Origin: Candidatus Neomarinimicrobiota bacterium
GTDB taxonomy: Bacteria; Fidelibacterota; UBA8477; JABMPR01
NCBI GenBank assembly: GCA_016784545.1
Contig: JADHUM010000032.1
Coordinates: 1 to 41,624, forward strand
Direction of reading: 5' to 3'
DNA length: 41,624 bases
Shown: piece by piece, positions 16,881 through 26,173 of the stretch
Layout: each line of letters opens with the position of its first letter
Position numbering within the stretch: position 1 is the first letter of the stretch
The notes under the pieces: model-generated
The model's input: the letters and a program-made list of their open reading frames with translations, nothing else
Told to the model about the DNA's origin: nothing
The model's database searches: none
Made by a program: the position numbers and the translations under genes

Positions 16881-18038
16881 CTAGTGGGGTAGTGACATTA
16901 AATCTGAGCTGATTTCATCAGTTAGAGCCCAGCCCTCACGAGTAATCTGCAAATTACCATTTGATATAAGAATTTTGCCCCTCCACTTTTCCAGCATATG
17001 GGATTTTGACCCTAGCAAATCCTCATGGTAGGTTTTGGAGAATTCCGACAAATTCAGACCCTGAGTGAGTCTTAATCGAGTAAGAATCATCTCATTGCGG
17101 GACATGGATTGGGATATCATTTCTGAATCAGCTTCCCCTGTACCAAATTTCATCACATCAGAAATGTAAGCATCAAGGTTTGGAATGTTCCAGGACCTGC
17201 GTCCCCCGAAATAGGAATGGGCAGCTGGTCCAAAACCCAGATACTCCACACCGGTCCAATAATTCAAATTGTGTCGACATTCAAAACCTGGTTTTGCGTG
17301 ATTGGAGACTTCGTAGTTGGGGTAGCCTGATTTTTCCAGGAAATCTCGACCCCAATCATACATCCCGGTATCTACGGTCTCTTCCAGCATCTCGACATGT
17401 CCGGCTTCCACCCACCTGTGGAGGGCAGTTCCTTCTTCCACCGTCAGCGAATATGTGGATATATGTTCGGGTTGCATACTGACGAGGCGCTCAAGATCGC
17501 CAACCCATTCTTTCCGGGTCTGACCTGGTACGGCAAATATCAAATCTCCACTCACATTTTGGAATCCAGCTTTTCGAACATCCTCATAGGTTGAAAAACT
17601 CTTTTCAGCGCTATGAATGCGGCTCATAAAGGTTAGCAGATGGGGTTGAAAGCTCTGCATACCAATACTGATTCTATTGATACCCAAGTCCTTATACGCT
17701 CGAAGCTTGTCCAGACTCGCTTCACCGGGATTGATCTCCATCCCAATTTCTATACCCTCGCCAGGAGAAGCCAGGGAGAGAAGCTTTGCGAGTAATTGGC
17801 CGAGGTGAAGTGAATCTAGCAGATTCGGTGTTCCACCTCCAAAAAAGATGGTGTCCAGGTAATGGCCGGATAAGTCCAACTTACTTGTCCTCTGCTCAAT
17901 CTCTTTAAGGATGCTCTTTAAATAGGCCGGGATAGAAGTTTCACGTCCTACGATTGAGTAGAAATCACAATAGGTGCATTTTGCCTTACAGAAAGGTACA
18001 TGGATATATAAGGATAATGGCTTTAGAATGTGGGTCAT
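16881..18038 (-). CDS. hemW: radical SAM protein HemW (heme chaperone, coproporphyrinogen oxidase-like)
   Basis: HemW binds heme and delivers it to respiratory proteins. It was formerly annotated as oxygen-independent coproporphyrinogen III oxidase. LSLYIHVPFCKAKCTYCDF holds Cys17, Cys21 and Cys24 of the 4Fe-4S cluster, followed by FFGGGTPN and a HemN-like C-terminal domain. The motif CxxxCxYC and the length of 385 residues fit HemW better than HemN. I chose ATG 18038 because the motif normally lies close to the N-terminus. The frame stays open to a TTG at 18149 (422 residues), and a Met at 18083 is another option. None has a strong ribosome site. Confidence 0.88.
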   Translation of the reverse strand: MTHILKPLSLYIHVPFCKAKCTYCDFYSIVGRETSIPAYLKSILKEIEQRTSKLDLSGHYLDTIFFGGGTPNLLDSLHLGQLLAKLLSLASPGEGIEIGMEINPGEASLDKLRAYKDLGINRISIGMQSFQPHLLTFMSRIHSAEKSFSTYEDVRKAGFQNVSGDLIFAVPGQTRKEWVGDLERLVSMQPEHISTYSLTVEEGTALHRWVEAGHVEMLEETVDTGMYDWGRDFLEKSGYPNYEVSNHAKPGFECRHNLNYWTGVEYLGFGPAAHSYFGGRRSWNIPNLDAYISDVMKFGTGEADSEMISQSMSRNEMILTRLRLTQGLNLSEFSKTYHEDLLGSKSHMLEKWRGKILISNGNLQITREGWALTDEISSDLMSLPH

Positions 18039-18211
18039 GTGAGAATCTAGGGTGAAAAATGGTGATTCCAATTTCAGGCTCATATTAATCTTAGTTGACG
18101 CATCGTTTCCTTTTGCATGAGGGATGCTCTCGTTTACTTTGCGTTGCAAGATGAATGCTCACCATCCAATCTGCCGATTCTTCCCCAAAAGCTTACTGCC
18201 TACCCTTCTGA

Positions 18212-19738
<1,527 letters not shown>

Positions 19739-19760
19739 ATAATTGAAGATTTTTCTAAAC

Positions 19761-19830
19761 CGGTTTTTTCAACAGGAGAAACCATGAAAAAACCGATGTT
19801 TTTTCAAGAGGAGAATGTATGAAAAACACC
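19761..19830 (+). repeat. tandem duplication of the purA ribosome-binding and start region
   Basis: Two adjacent 35-base units, 19761-19795 and 19796-19830, agree at 26 of 35 positions by my count. Each has a run of six T, then CAA, an AGGAGA ribosome site, and ATGAAAAA. The second unit carries the real purA start, and the first creates a leader ORF. Complementary T- and A-rich segments allow three stem-loops: 19761-19770 with 19786-19795 (10 bp), 19786-19793 with 19798-19805 (8 bp, loop CGAT), and 19800-19805 with 19821-19826 (6 bp). The middle one excludes the other two. Confidence 0.8.
19784..19822 (+). CDS. 12-codon leader ORF overlapping the purA start
   Basis: ATG AAA AAA CCG ATG and so on encodes MKKPMFFQEENV, then TGA. 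Its stop overlaps the purA start in the sequence ATGA (19819-19822), the arrangement of translational coupling. AGGAGA at 19773-19778 is an excellent ribosome site 5 bases before the ATG. It may be translated and set the rate of purA translation, or may only be a by-product of the 35-base duplication. No peptide function is proposed. Confidence 0.5.
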   Translation: MKKPMFFQEENV

Positions 19831-21096
19831 ATCGTTGTTGGTGCGCAGTGGGGTGATGAAGGTAAGGGTAAGCTGGTCGATGTACTGGCGGAACAAAGTG
19901 ATCTTGTTGTACGCTTTAATGGTGGCGGGAATGCAGGTCATACGGTTATGCACGCCGGTGAAACCTATAAATTTCACTATATGCCTTCAGGGATGCTTCA
20001 CAATAAACAATGTATTCTGGGAACCGGTGTGGTTATCAACCCCAAAGACCTCCTGGAAGAAATCAAATCATTTACTGATAGCGGTCATGCTCCCAAACTA
20101 AAAATCAGTGCCCGAGCTCATGTGATTTTTCCCCATCATCAGCTCATTGATGCCAAAGAGGGTGGAAAAATTGGAACCACAGGTCGTGGTATCGGTCCGA
20201 CTTATTCACAGAAGGCCTCGCGAATCAATTTAAGAATATTGGATATAATCGCTGATGATGCCATTGTTCGAATTAAAAATTCGCTCAGGGATGTTAAAGA
20301 TATTCTTATCAATGATGGGATATTCTCAGAGTCTGAATTTAAGGATTATTGTGAAACGGTATCACAGGAATACGCATCCTATGGTTCCGAGTTTAAAGCG
20401 TTTGTAACTGATACTGAAGATCTGGTGCGTATTGCCAGCAATTCTGACATGCAGGTCCTGTTTGAGGGAGCCCAGGGAACGCTTCTTGATTTGAATTATG
20501 GAACTTATCCCTTTGTGACTTCAAGTTCAACACTTGCAGCAGCGGCCTTTGTGGGTGGTGGCGCCATTCCAGGCGTGCCTATCAGAATTCTGGGTATCAC
20601 AAAAGCTTACACCACACGCGTTGGTGAGGGTCCCTTCCCCACTGAGCTGGATGGAGATGCCGCCACCAACCTCAGAGAAGCCGGTCATGAATATGGTGCA
20701 ACGACTGGACGTCCGCGACGGGTTGGACATCTTGATCTCTATGCTCTGAGATATGCCATTCGTATATCGGGTATTCAAGAACTGGCAATGACCAAGATTG
20801 ACACGCTCGCATTGGTAAATGGTGCCAAAGCCTGTACTGGATACAAAATTAACGGAAAAGAAATTGATTACTTTCCAGCAGATGCACCCACTCTTGAACT
20901 GGTTGAACCCATCTATACAGATATTCCACAAATCGCAAACCTCAGCAAAGAGGAATGGGCAACCCTGCAGGGAAAATCCAAAAAAGACCTTCCAGAGAGC
21001 ATTCAAAACTACATCAAATTCATTGAGGATTTTGTAGAAATACCTATTTCCATCCTCTCCCATGGACCAGAAAGGAATGAAACCATTGTCTTCTGA
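19819..21096 (+). CDS. purA: adenylosuccinate synthetase
   Basis: Joins IMP and aspartate with GTP to form adenylosuccinate, the first step to AMP. The N-terminus has the P-loop-like GAQWGDEGKGKLVD and NGGGNAGHTV; GTTGRGIGP and VGEGPFPTE follow. The 425 residues are typical. Start ATG 19819 has AAGAGGAGA at 19806-19814 and overlaps the stop of the 12-codon leader. purB overlaps its 3' end, so guaB-purA-purB form a rightward purine group opposite in direction to the main pur/pyr run. Confidence 0.97.
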   Translation: MKNTIVVGAQWGDEGKGKLVDVLAEQSDLVVRFNGGGNAGHTVMHAGETYKFHYMPSGMLHNKQCILGTGVVINPKDLLEEIKSFTDSGHAPKLKISARAHVIFPHHQLIDAKEGGKIGTTGRGIGPTYSQKASRINLRILDIIADDAIVRIKNSLRDVKDILINDGIFSESEFKDYCETVSQEYASYGSEFKAFVTDTEDLVRIASNSDMQVLFEGAQGTLLDLNYGTYPFVTSSSTLAAAAFVGGGAIPGVPIRILGITKAYTTRVGEGPFPTELDGDAATNLREAGHEYGATTGRPRRVGHLDLYALRYAIRISGIQELAMTKIDTLALVNGAKACTGYKINGKEIDYFPADAPTLELVEPIYTDIPQIANLSKEEWATLQGKSKKDLPESIQNYIKFIEDFVEIPISILSHGPERNETIVF

Positions 21097-22429
21097 ACCC
21101 CTTTATAATCTATCACCCCTTGATGGTCGCTATGCCAGTGACCTCCAGGAAGTCCAGGCTGCATTCTCTGAGAGTCGTTTGATTCGTGAGCGCATCCATG
21201 TTGAAATGGTCTATTTGAAGGCTTTTCTCAAAGCCACTGGCCGTGGGGATTGGTGGCAGGATAGCTATATGTCCATTTACACGGACATTGACACCAAGGA
21301 TTTCGAAGCTGTGAAAGAAATCGAAGGCCGTACAAAACATGATGTGGCTGCAGTTATAGAGTTTATCAAGGACCAGCTTCCTGAGAAAGTGAAGCCATAT
21401 GTTCATTTCGGTCTCACTTCTGAAGATGTGAACAATCTCTCCCATGGTCTTATGATTGTAGCTGCCCGAGATATTCTGCTCAAGCATCTCAAGGACCTTA
21501 TTGGTGAACTTTCAGGAATCGCCAGAGACAATCGTGACAGACGCATGATCGGTCGCACCCATGGTGAAGTGGCAACCCCAACAACAATGGGTAAAGAGTT
21601 GGCACTTTACAGCTTGAGATTCGCTAGAATGTATTCTGAATTAAAGGGTATGAATATTCAGGGCAAAATTCTAGGGGCGACTGGCAACCTCAACGCATTT
21701 GTAGGTACTTATCCTGATGTGGACTGGTTTGAGTTGACCCGGGAGGTTGTAGAAGAGCTTGGTTTGGAACATACCTTGTTCAGTCTTCAGATCATGCCAG
21801 GCGATACCTATGCAACGCTCCTCGATTCAGTCAAAAGACTGAGCGGTCTCCTCATTGACTATGATCAAAATATCTGGACCTATTTTATGCTGGCATATCT
21901 ATATCAGAAGGCAGATGCATCGTCCATCGGTTCTTCGACCATGCCCCATAAAATCAATCCAATTAAGTTTGAAAATTCTGAGGGTAATGCACAACTCGCA
22001 GAGAGCCTGCTCACCTTTTTCAGTCAGAAGTTTATGAAAACCAGACTCCAACGAGATTTGACAGATTCCACAGTGAAACGAAATATCGGCACTGCTTTCG
22101 GACATATGGTTTTGGCTGTGAAATATGCAACCCGTGGAACCAGCGACATCCTCATCAATCACGCCAAGATGGATGAAGAGCTGGCCAACAATGGTCAATT
22201 CTTTTCTGAGCTGGTCCAGCTTGTTGAACGGGATAGAGGTGCGTCAGATGGCTATGATCATCTCAAAAAGCAGACTCGTGGCAAGCGAATGAGTTATGCT
22301 GAAATGGTTGAAATGATGACTGAAGCCGGCATAGAGGCTGAGACAATTGAGACTTATGTCAAGGGCTTGACAGGTGAAATCTGTGATCAGGCTCTGGCTG
22401 AGGTAAAAAAACTACTTTCCCAGGGATAA
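21062..22429 (+). CDS. purB: adenylosuccinate lyase
   Basis: Releases fumarate twice in purine synthesis, from SAICAR to AICAR and from adenylosuccinate to AMP. The fumarase/aspartase signature SSTMPHKINPIKFEN is present, with TSEDVNNLSHG and GRTHGEVATPTT before it. The 455 residues and the LSPLDGRY opening match the E. coli-type PurB. The start is uncertain. ATG 21062 overlaps purA by 35 bases without a ribosome site, and ATG 21077 directly abuts AAAGGA. TTG 21086 has that same AAAGGA at good distance. All keep the conserved opening. Confidence 0.95.
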   Translation: MDQKGMKPLSSEPLYNLSPLDGRYASDLQEVQAAFSESRLIRERIHVEMVYLKAFLKATGRGDWWQDSYMSIYTDIDTKDFEAVKEIEGRTKHDVAAVIEFIKDQLPEKVKPYVHFGLTSEDVNNLSHGLMIVAARDILLKHLKDLIGELSGIARDNRDRRMIGRTHGEVATPTTMGKELALYSLRFARMYSELKGMNIQGKILGATGNLNAFVGTYPDVDWFELTREVVEELGLEHTLFSLQIMPGDTYATLLDSVKRLSGLLIDYDQNIWTYFMLAYLYQKADASSIGSSTMPHKINPIKFENSEGNAQLAESLLTFFSQKFMKTRLQRDLTDSTVKRNIGTAFGHMVLAVKYATRGTSDILINHAKMDEELANNGQFFSELVQLVERDRGASDGYDHLKKQTRGKRMSYAEMVEMMTEAGIEAETIETYVKGLTGEICDQALAEVKKLLSQG

Positions 22430-22438
22430 ATGATATCC

Positions 22439-22477
22439 AAACCTGTTTTCAACGAACGGAGTGAGTCAAACAGGTTT
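22439..22477 (+). repeat. hairpin repeat, copy 1 (after purB)
   Basis: AAACCTGTTT at 22439-22448 and its exact complement AAACAGGTTT at 22468-22477 enclose a 19-base loop containing CGAACGGAGTGAG. Ten bases past the purB stop. No T-run follows. A related copy lies at 22546-22584. Confidence 0.75.
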
Positions 22478-22545
22478 AGGAATTTAGCGTCATGAGTTTC
22501 CCAGTTTATTCAACTCACCTATTTTGTCATGATCGATAACTTCGT

Positions 22546-22584
22546 AACCCCTTTTTGAACGTACGGAGGGTGTCAAACAGGTAC
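22546..22584 (+). repeat. hairpin repeat, copy 2, partly degraded stem
   Basis: Aligns with 22439-22477 at about 30 of 39 positions. AACG, ACGGAG and GTCAAACAGGT are shared, but the left arm is changed (CCCCTTTTT), so the stem pairs poorly. Same orientation as copy 1, start to start 107 bases apart. Confidence 0.65.
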
Positions 22585-22605
22585 GTGAGGGCTTATCCTC
22601 AGGAA

Positions 22606-22649
22606 TTAACCAATTTAGTCGGTTCTTCGAACCTCCGGAAATTGGTTAA
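22606..22649. repeat. long hairpin between convergent purB and the Dabb gene
   Basis: TTAACCAATTT at 22606-22616 pairs perfectly with AAATTGGTTAA at 22639-22649. Inside, GGTTC (22621-22625) pairs with GAACC (22629-22633). It lies 19 bases past the Dabb stop on the - strand and could act as a bidirectional transcription barrier. No proper T-run follows on either side (CAGCTTTTC to the right), so classical termination is not certain. Confidence 0.6.
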
Positions 22650-22667
22650 CAGCTTTTCAATACAACT

Positions 22668-22958
22668 CTATATCTTATAATCTACTATCACAGCTCTAGT
22701 CGTAACACGATGGAGCGCTTCGACCACTCGCTTGTGTTCAGGATGGTTTGCGTAAGCCTTGAGTGCTGTTTCATCGGCAAAAGATGAAATAAGAACCATA
22801 TCCATGGCCAATTCAGACACCTTGATATTTAAACCAACTTCATAATCGTCAATATCTGATATGAGAGCAGGCAATTCTTCCAATAATTCCTTCATCCTGT
22901 GCATATTGCCAGTTTTATTCTCTTCAGCAAATTCCCATGAAACGACATGTTTTATCAT
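22668..22958 (-). CDS. Dabb (stress-responsive alpha/beta barrel) domain protein
   Basis: A 96-residue single-domain protein with the dimeric ferredoxin-like pattern of the Dabb family: MIKHVVSWEF at the start, LKAYANHPEHKRV in the second half, and a last strand AVIVDYKI. Members include plant stress proteins and small bacterial enzymes or unknowns, and no specific reaction can be assigned. The gene begins 2 bases after the purD stop (TAGATATG), so it is almost surely co-transcribed with purD and perhaps translationally coupled. Nothing known links the family to purine synthesis. Confidence 0.88.
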   Translation of the reverse strand: MIKHVVSWEFAEENKTGNMHRMKELLEELPALISDIDDYEVGLNIKVSELAMDMVLISSFADETALKAYANHPEHKRVVEALHRVTTRAVIVDYKI

Positions 22959-22960
22959 AT

Positions 22961-24211
22961 CTAGCTGCCTATATCCCGTCTAATTGTCTTACCATCAAAT
23001 TGAATCAGATCAGCATTTTGATAAGATTGTGAAAGGGCAACAACTACTGAAGCTGCTCTGGTCGTGACATTCAAAACTCTGCCACCTGATGTAACAATCT
23101 CTCCATCTTTATCTGATGTCCCAGCATGGAATACAACAGAGTTTCTCACTTGATCCAACCCTGATATGGGTAAACCCTTTGGATAAGCCTCAGGATAGCC
23201 CTTTGAGGCTAATACGACGGTTGCTGCTACTGCTTTGTCCCAGCGTATATCAATTTCAGCTAGTCTGTCGTCGACAACAGCTTCAAATATGTCAAGGAGA
23301 TCTGTTTTCAGACGTGGTAGAATCACCTGGGTCTCTGGATCACCGAACCGAACATTGTATTCAAGCACCTTGGGACCCGCTTCAGTGAGCATTATTCCGC
23401 AGTACAGAATCCCTTTGAATGGTCGGCCTTCCTGGCGCATCCCCTCCAGAGTTGGCTCAATAATATTTTTCAGACAAAATTTCTCCAGTTCTCCATCATA
23501 TAGTGGGTTAGGTGAAATGGCACCCATACCACCTGTATTGAGGCCGGTATCCCCTTCACCAATGCGTTTATAATCTTTTGCTGAAACCATGGGTTTTGCT
23601 GTGTAGGAATCCACAAAACAGAGCATTGATAATTCAGGACCGCTCATGAATTCTTCAATGATGATCGCATCCCCTGCATTTCCGAAGACCTTGTCTTCCA
23701 TCATATCTTTCACACCCTGTTGTGCTTCTTCACGGGTAAGAGAGATGAGCACTCCCTTCCCTGCTGCCAATCCATCAGCCTTTACAACGATGGGGTAGAT
23801 TGTATTGCTGGCTAAAAATTCAAGTGCTTTCGAAGCATGAGTAAATCGATGATATTCTGCAGTAGGTATTCCATATTTATACAGGAGTTCTTTGGTAAAA
23901 ACTTTGCTGCCCTCAAGAATGGCAGCCCGGGCATTGGGACCAAATATTCGTAATCCGGCTGCTTCAAATTGATCCACTATTCCATTTACCAGGGGTACTT
24001 CAGGACCAACAACAGTCAGACCAATATTGTTGTCCCGGGCAAAACTAAGCAGGGCCGGAATGTCATTATCTGGAATGGGAAGGTTTGTGCCAATGCCTGC
24101 AGTACCTGCATTTCCAGGAGCACAATACACTTTTGAGACTCGGGAACTCTGTGCCAATTTCCATACCAGGGTATGTTCCCGACCACCCCCTCCAACGACC
24201 AATACCTTCAT
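22961..24211 (-). CDS. purD: phosphoribosylamine-glycine ligase (GAR synthetase)
   Basis: Second step of purine synthesis: couples phosphoribosylamine to glycine with ATP. It is an ATP-grasp enzyme opening with MKVLVVGGGGREHTL. It has VVKADGLAAGKGV in the nucleotide-binding part, GPELSMLCFVD, MGAISPNP and EYNVRFGDPETQ near the metal site. The 416 residues from ATG 24211 are normal. The frame extends five codons to 24226 (MGNLE), leaving GGGGA in front of the chosen start as a possible ribosome site. It is separated from the main pur run by the three lipoprotein genes and a terminator, so it likely has its own promoter. Confidence 0.97.
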   Translation of the reverse strand: MKVLVVGGGGREHTLVWKLAQSSRVSKVYCAPGNAGTAGIGTNLPIPDNDIPALLSFARDNNIGLTVVGPEVPLVNGIVDQFEAAGLRIFGPNARAAILEGSKVFTKELLYKYGIPTAEYHRFTHASKALEFLASNTIYPIVVKADGLAAGKGVLISLTREEAQQGVKDMMEDKVFGNAGDAIIIEEFMSGPELSMLCFVDSYTAKPMVSAKDYKRIGEGDTGLNTGGMGAISPNPLYDGELEKFCLKNIIEPTLEGMRQEGRPFKGILYCGIMLTEAGPKVLEYNVRFGDPETQVILPRLKTDLLDIFEAVVDDRLAEIDIRWDKAVAATVVLASKGYPEAYPKGLPISGLDQVRNSVVFHAGTSDKDGEIVTSGGRVLNVTTRAASVVVALSQSYQNADLIQFDGKTIRRDIGS

Positions 24212-24283
24212 TTCCAGATTCCCCATCTATGTGCGATTTCAGACAAATTTCAGTCTTCAATATAATCTTTTTAGGGTAAGCAA

Positions 24284-24324
24284 TAAAAAAAGAATGGGGA
24301 GGACATGTTGCCTCCCCATTCTTT
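24284..24324 (-). terminator. rho-independent terminator of the HxCxxxC lipoprotein gene
   Basis: A perfect 14-bp stem: AAAGAATGGGGAGG at 24289-24302 and its complement at 24311-24324, with an 8-base loop. Read on the - strand it is followed by a run of T (A at 24284-24290 on the + strand). It starts about 35 bases after the lipoprotein stop and insulates purD from it. Confidence 0.93.
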
Positions 24325-24359
24325 AAAATTCACGTGAAGTGGATTAAAGCTTTAGATAA

Positions 24360-24941
24360 CTATTTTTTATCTTCTCCAACAGGTTCACCTGCATGTTCAC
24401 CTTCAATAGCTTCGCCTGCGTGTTCGCCTTTAGTATGTTCAGCCTTCATTTTGCATTCAGCTTTACATGCATCTGTGCAAACATGATCTGCACCCATCTT
24501 TTCCATATGAGCAGCTTTGCACTTAGCTTTTTGTTCTACAGAGCATTCGTGATCAGCTTTATACTTTGCCATGTGAGCAACTTTGCATTCATCTGTGCAA
24601 ACGTGATCTGCCCCCATCTTTTCCATATGGCCAGCCATCCACTTAGCTTGACATTCTGCTGAGCATTCGTGTTTTTTTGCCATTGCGTCAGCTGAATGAT
24701 CACAAGCTTCTGTGCAGACATGGTCTTTGGCCATTGCTTTATGATCTGAATGGTCGCAAGCTTCTGTGCAAACATGATCTTTGGCCAAGGCTTTGTGATC
24801 TGAATGGTCACAAGCCGCTGTACAGACATGGTCTGCTTTTGATTCACAGCCTGCTTCTTTTTCTGATTTACATGCTTCTTTGTGTGCGCAACTCATGAGC
24901 ACGAACATTGAAACAACGAGAACTACGAGTAACTTTTTCAC
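24360..24941 (-). CDS. lipoprotein built of HxCxxxC repeats, putative metal-binding
   Basis: I know no named family for this 193-residue protein. A signal sequence ends in the lipobox LMSC with lipidated Cys18, so it should sit in the envelope. The rest is seven repeats of [D/K]H[V/E]C[T/S]x3 with a second Cys: His38-Cys40-Cys44, then units at His56, 74, 91, 113, 131 and 153. The unit at 131 keeps Cys133 but shifts the second Cys to 141. I count 18 Cys and 19 His. Three units carry D-H-S-D-H-K or a variant. A longer repeat with AGHMEKMGADHVC also occurs twice. Binding of soft or transition metals is the natural inference. GTG start with GGGAG 7 bases before it. A terminator follows. Confidence 0.75.
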   Translation of the reverse strand: MKKLLVVLVVSMFVLMSCAHKEACKSEKEAGCESKADHVCTAACDHSDHKALAKDHVCTEACDHSDHKAMAKDHVCTEACDHSADAMAKKHECSAECQAKWMAGHMEKMGADHVCTDECKVAHMAKYKADHECSVEQKAKCKAAHMEKMGADHVCTDACKAECKMKAEHTKGEHAGEAIEGEHAGEPVGEDKK

Positions 24942-25096
24942 AAATTATCTCCCTTAAATTCTTAGAGTGTCATCTAGATGCTTCGTGCATCCTTGACAAT
25001 ATCAATTCTCAGTACGCAAAAACAATGCTAATCACAAATAAACCAGTCAAAGTTCTCAGTATCTTTCAGCGTCTATTTAAAAACTGTGCGAGATGT

Positions 25097-25118
25097 CTTG
25101 GTGCTGAGATGCACCAAG
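25097..25118. other. small hairpin downstream of the transglutaminase-like gene
   Basis: CTTGGTGC at 25097-25104 pairs exactly with GCACCAAG at 25111-25118 across a 6-base loop. On the - strand it follows the stop of the gene at 25139 by about 20 bases. A T-run appears only about 11 bases later, so it may be a weak terminator or an RNA-stabilising end. The rest of the 197-base gap up to the GTG at 24941 holds a second small stem (GATGC/GCATC near 24978-24992) and nothing else I can name. Confidence 0.4.
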
Positions 25119-25138
25119 TCCTGGGATTTTGGTTGCGG

Positions 25139-26158
25139 TTAAACTTTCCTATACTCAAAAGAGCGGGTAAAACCCGAATAGATTTTACCCTGTTGCTCAA
25201 TATGGGGATAGATAAAATAGTTTAAAGGTCCACTATTGTGTCCCTCACCCAGCTCCAAATCTCTTCCAATGGTGAACTGGATGCGATCGGGTGGTTGATT
25301 TCCGAAGAGGAAATCCTTTTCGCTTAAATTCTTTTTCGCTTCTGATGCATCTACTGGGAACCAGCCTGATTCAGGCAAATAAAAGTTCACCCAACAATGG
25401 TATCCGCCAACCACACCAGATTCCCGATCAAGAGGAATAGGGAAACCAATCTCAAAGCGGGATGGAATCTGCTCGACCCGAGCCAGTGAAATGAAGAGAG
25501 CATGGAAGTCGGTACAATTTCCATATTTCTCACTGCAAGCCCAGTAAGTGTCACCATTGCCCCAGCCAGTCCCAACTTTTTTGTATTCCATATTGCCGAC
25601 AACATAGTCGTATATGGCCCGCGCTTTTTCAAGGGACATTGGCGCTGCCGGCGGCAGGGCAACCCTGATACTATCAACCAGTTCCCCGGAAACAGGTACG
25701 CGTGAATTGGCATTGAGGAAGAGCTCTTTCTCCTCATCCGTTAACACCGGAATATTCAGACTTTCTCGATATTTCGTTGAATTTGTTGGTCGCGAAACCT
25801 CATAAATCAAACGGATATCCAGAGTATCTGCTGTCCCTTCGGGAAGGTGTGCGTACCAGAACTTATTTCCATAAACCGCTTCTTGACCAAAATTACCAGC
25901 AACTTCTGATTCAATCTCAATATCCAAGATAGTTTGCTGGGTATTACTCTGTGCAACAGGTAAAAATATATCCAGTGCCTCAGATGTGGGATGAATTTGC
26001 ACAGAATAGGTAAAGGAGAATTGTCGATCGCCTTCATGCTTCAGAGCGACCTCGATTTCATTTACAGGCTTGTCCCCCAGGGGACAGGCACAGGAGACCA
26101 TCAGGCCCATCATCAGTACCAAGCTCAATAGCAGTAATTTGGTCAAGAAGTGTTTCAT
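25139..26158 (-). CDS. lipoprotein with transglutaminase-like cysteine-protease fold
   Basis: A 339-residue lipoprotein: signal peptide with lipobox MVSC, lipidated Cys23 and a second Cys at 25. Residues about 30-125 look like a beta-rich domain. The transglutaminase-like core fills about 175-285 with a full triad: Cys215 in YGNCTDFHALF, His254 in GGYHCWVNF, and Asp270 in WFPVDAS. Such domains in bacteria usually act as proteases, amidases or cross-linkers on peptides, and the substrate is unknown. Its start is 15 bases after the stop of the EHGG lipoprotein on the same strand, so the two are co-transcribed. A GGA about 15 bases before the ATG is only a distant ribosome site, and coupling is likely. 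Confidence 0.85.
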   Translation of the reverse strand: MKHFLTKLLLLSLVLMMGLMVSCACPLGDKPVNEIEVALKHEGDRQFSFTYSVQIHPTSEALDIFLPVAQSNTQQTILDIEIESEVAGNFGQEAVYGNKFWYAHLPEGTADTLDIRLIYEVSRPTNSTKYRESLNIPVLTDEEKELFLNANSRVPVSGELVDSIRVALPPAAPMSLEKARAIYDYVVGNMEYKKVGTGWGNGDTYWACSEKYGNCTDFHALFISLARVEQIPSRFEIGFPIPLDRESGVVGGYHCWVNFYLPESGWFPVDASEAKKNLSEKDFLFGNQPPDRIQFTIGRDLELGEGHNSGPLNYFIYPHIEQQGKIYSGFTRSFEYRKV

Positions 26159-26173
26159 TTTATGGAAGTTTTC

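Noticed and set aside
20527-21063. Long open frame (178 codons) on the - strand inside purA
   Set aside because: It is fully antisense to the conserved purA sequence and has the composition of a shadow frame, without a ribosome site or recognisable domain.
22439-22584. Two-copy repeat as a minimal CRISPR or as simple terminators
   Set aside because: There are only two diverged copies 107 bases apart with no cas genes, and no T-run follows the stems, so neither label is supported.
24400-24840. Regular DNA repeats in the lipoprotein gene as a CRISPR array
   Set aside because: The repeats stay in reading frame, encode conserved Cys/His units and have no unique spacers.
24393-24847. Cys- and Phe-rich frames overlapping the HxCxxxC lipoprotein gene on both strands
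   Set aside because: They arise from the repeated His/Cys codons read in other frames. The - strand frame with signal peptide, lipobox and ribosome site is the real gene.
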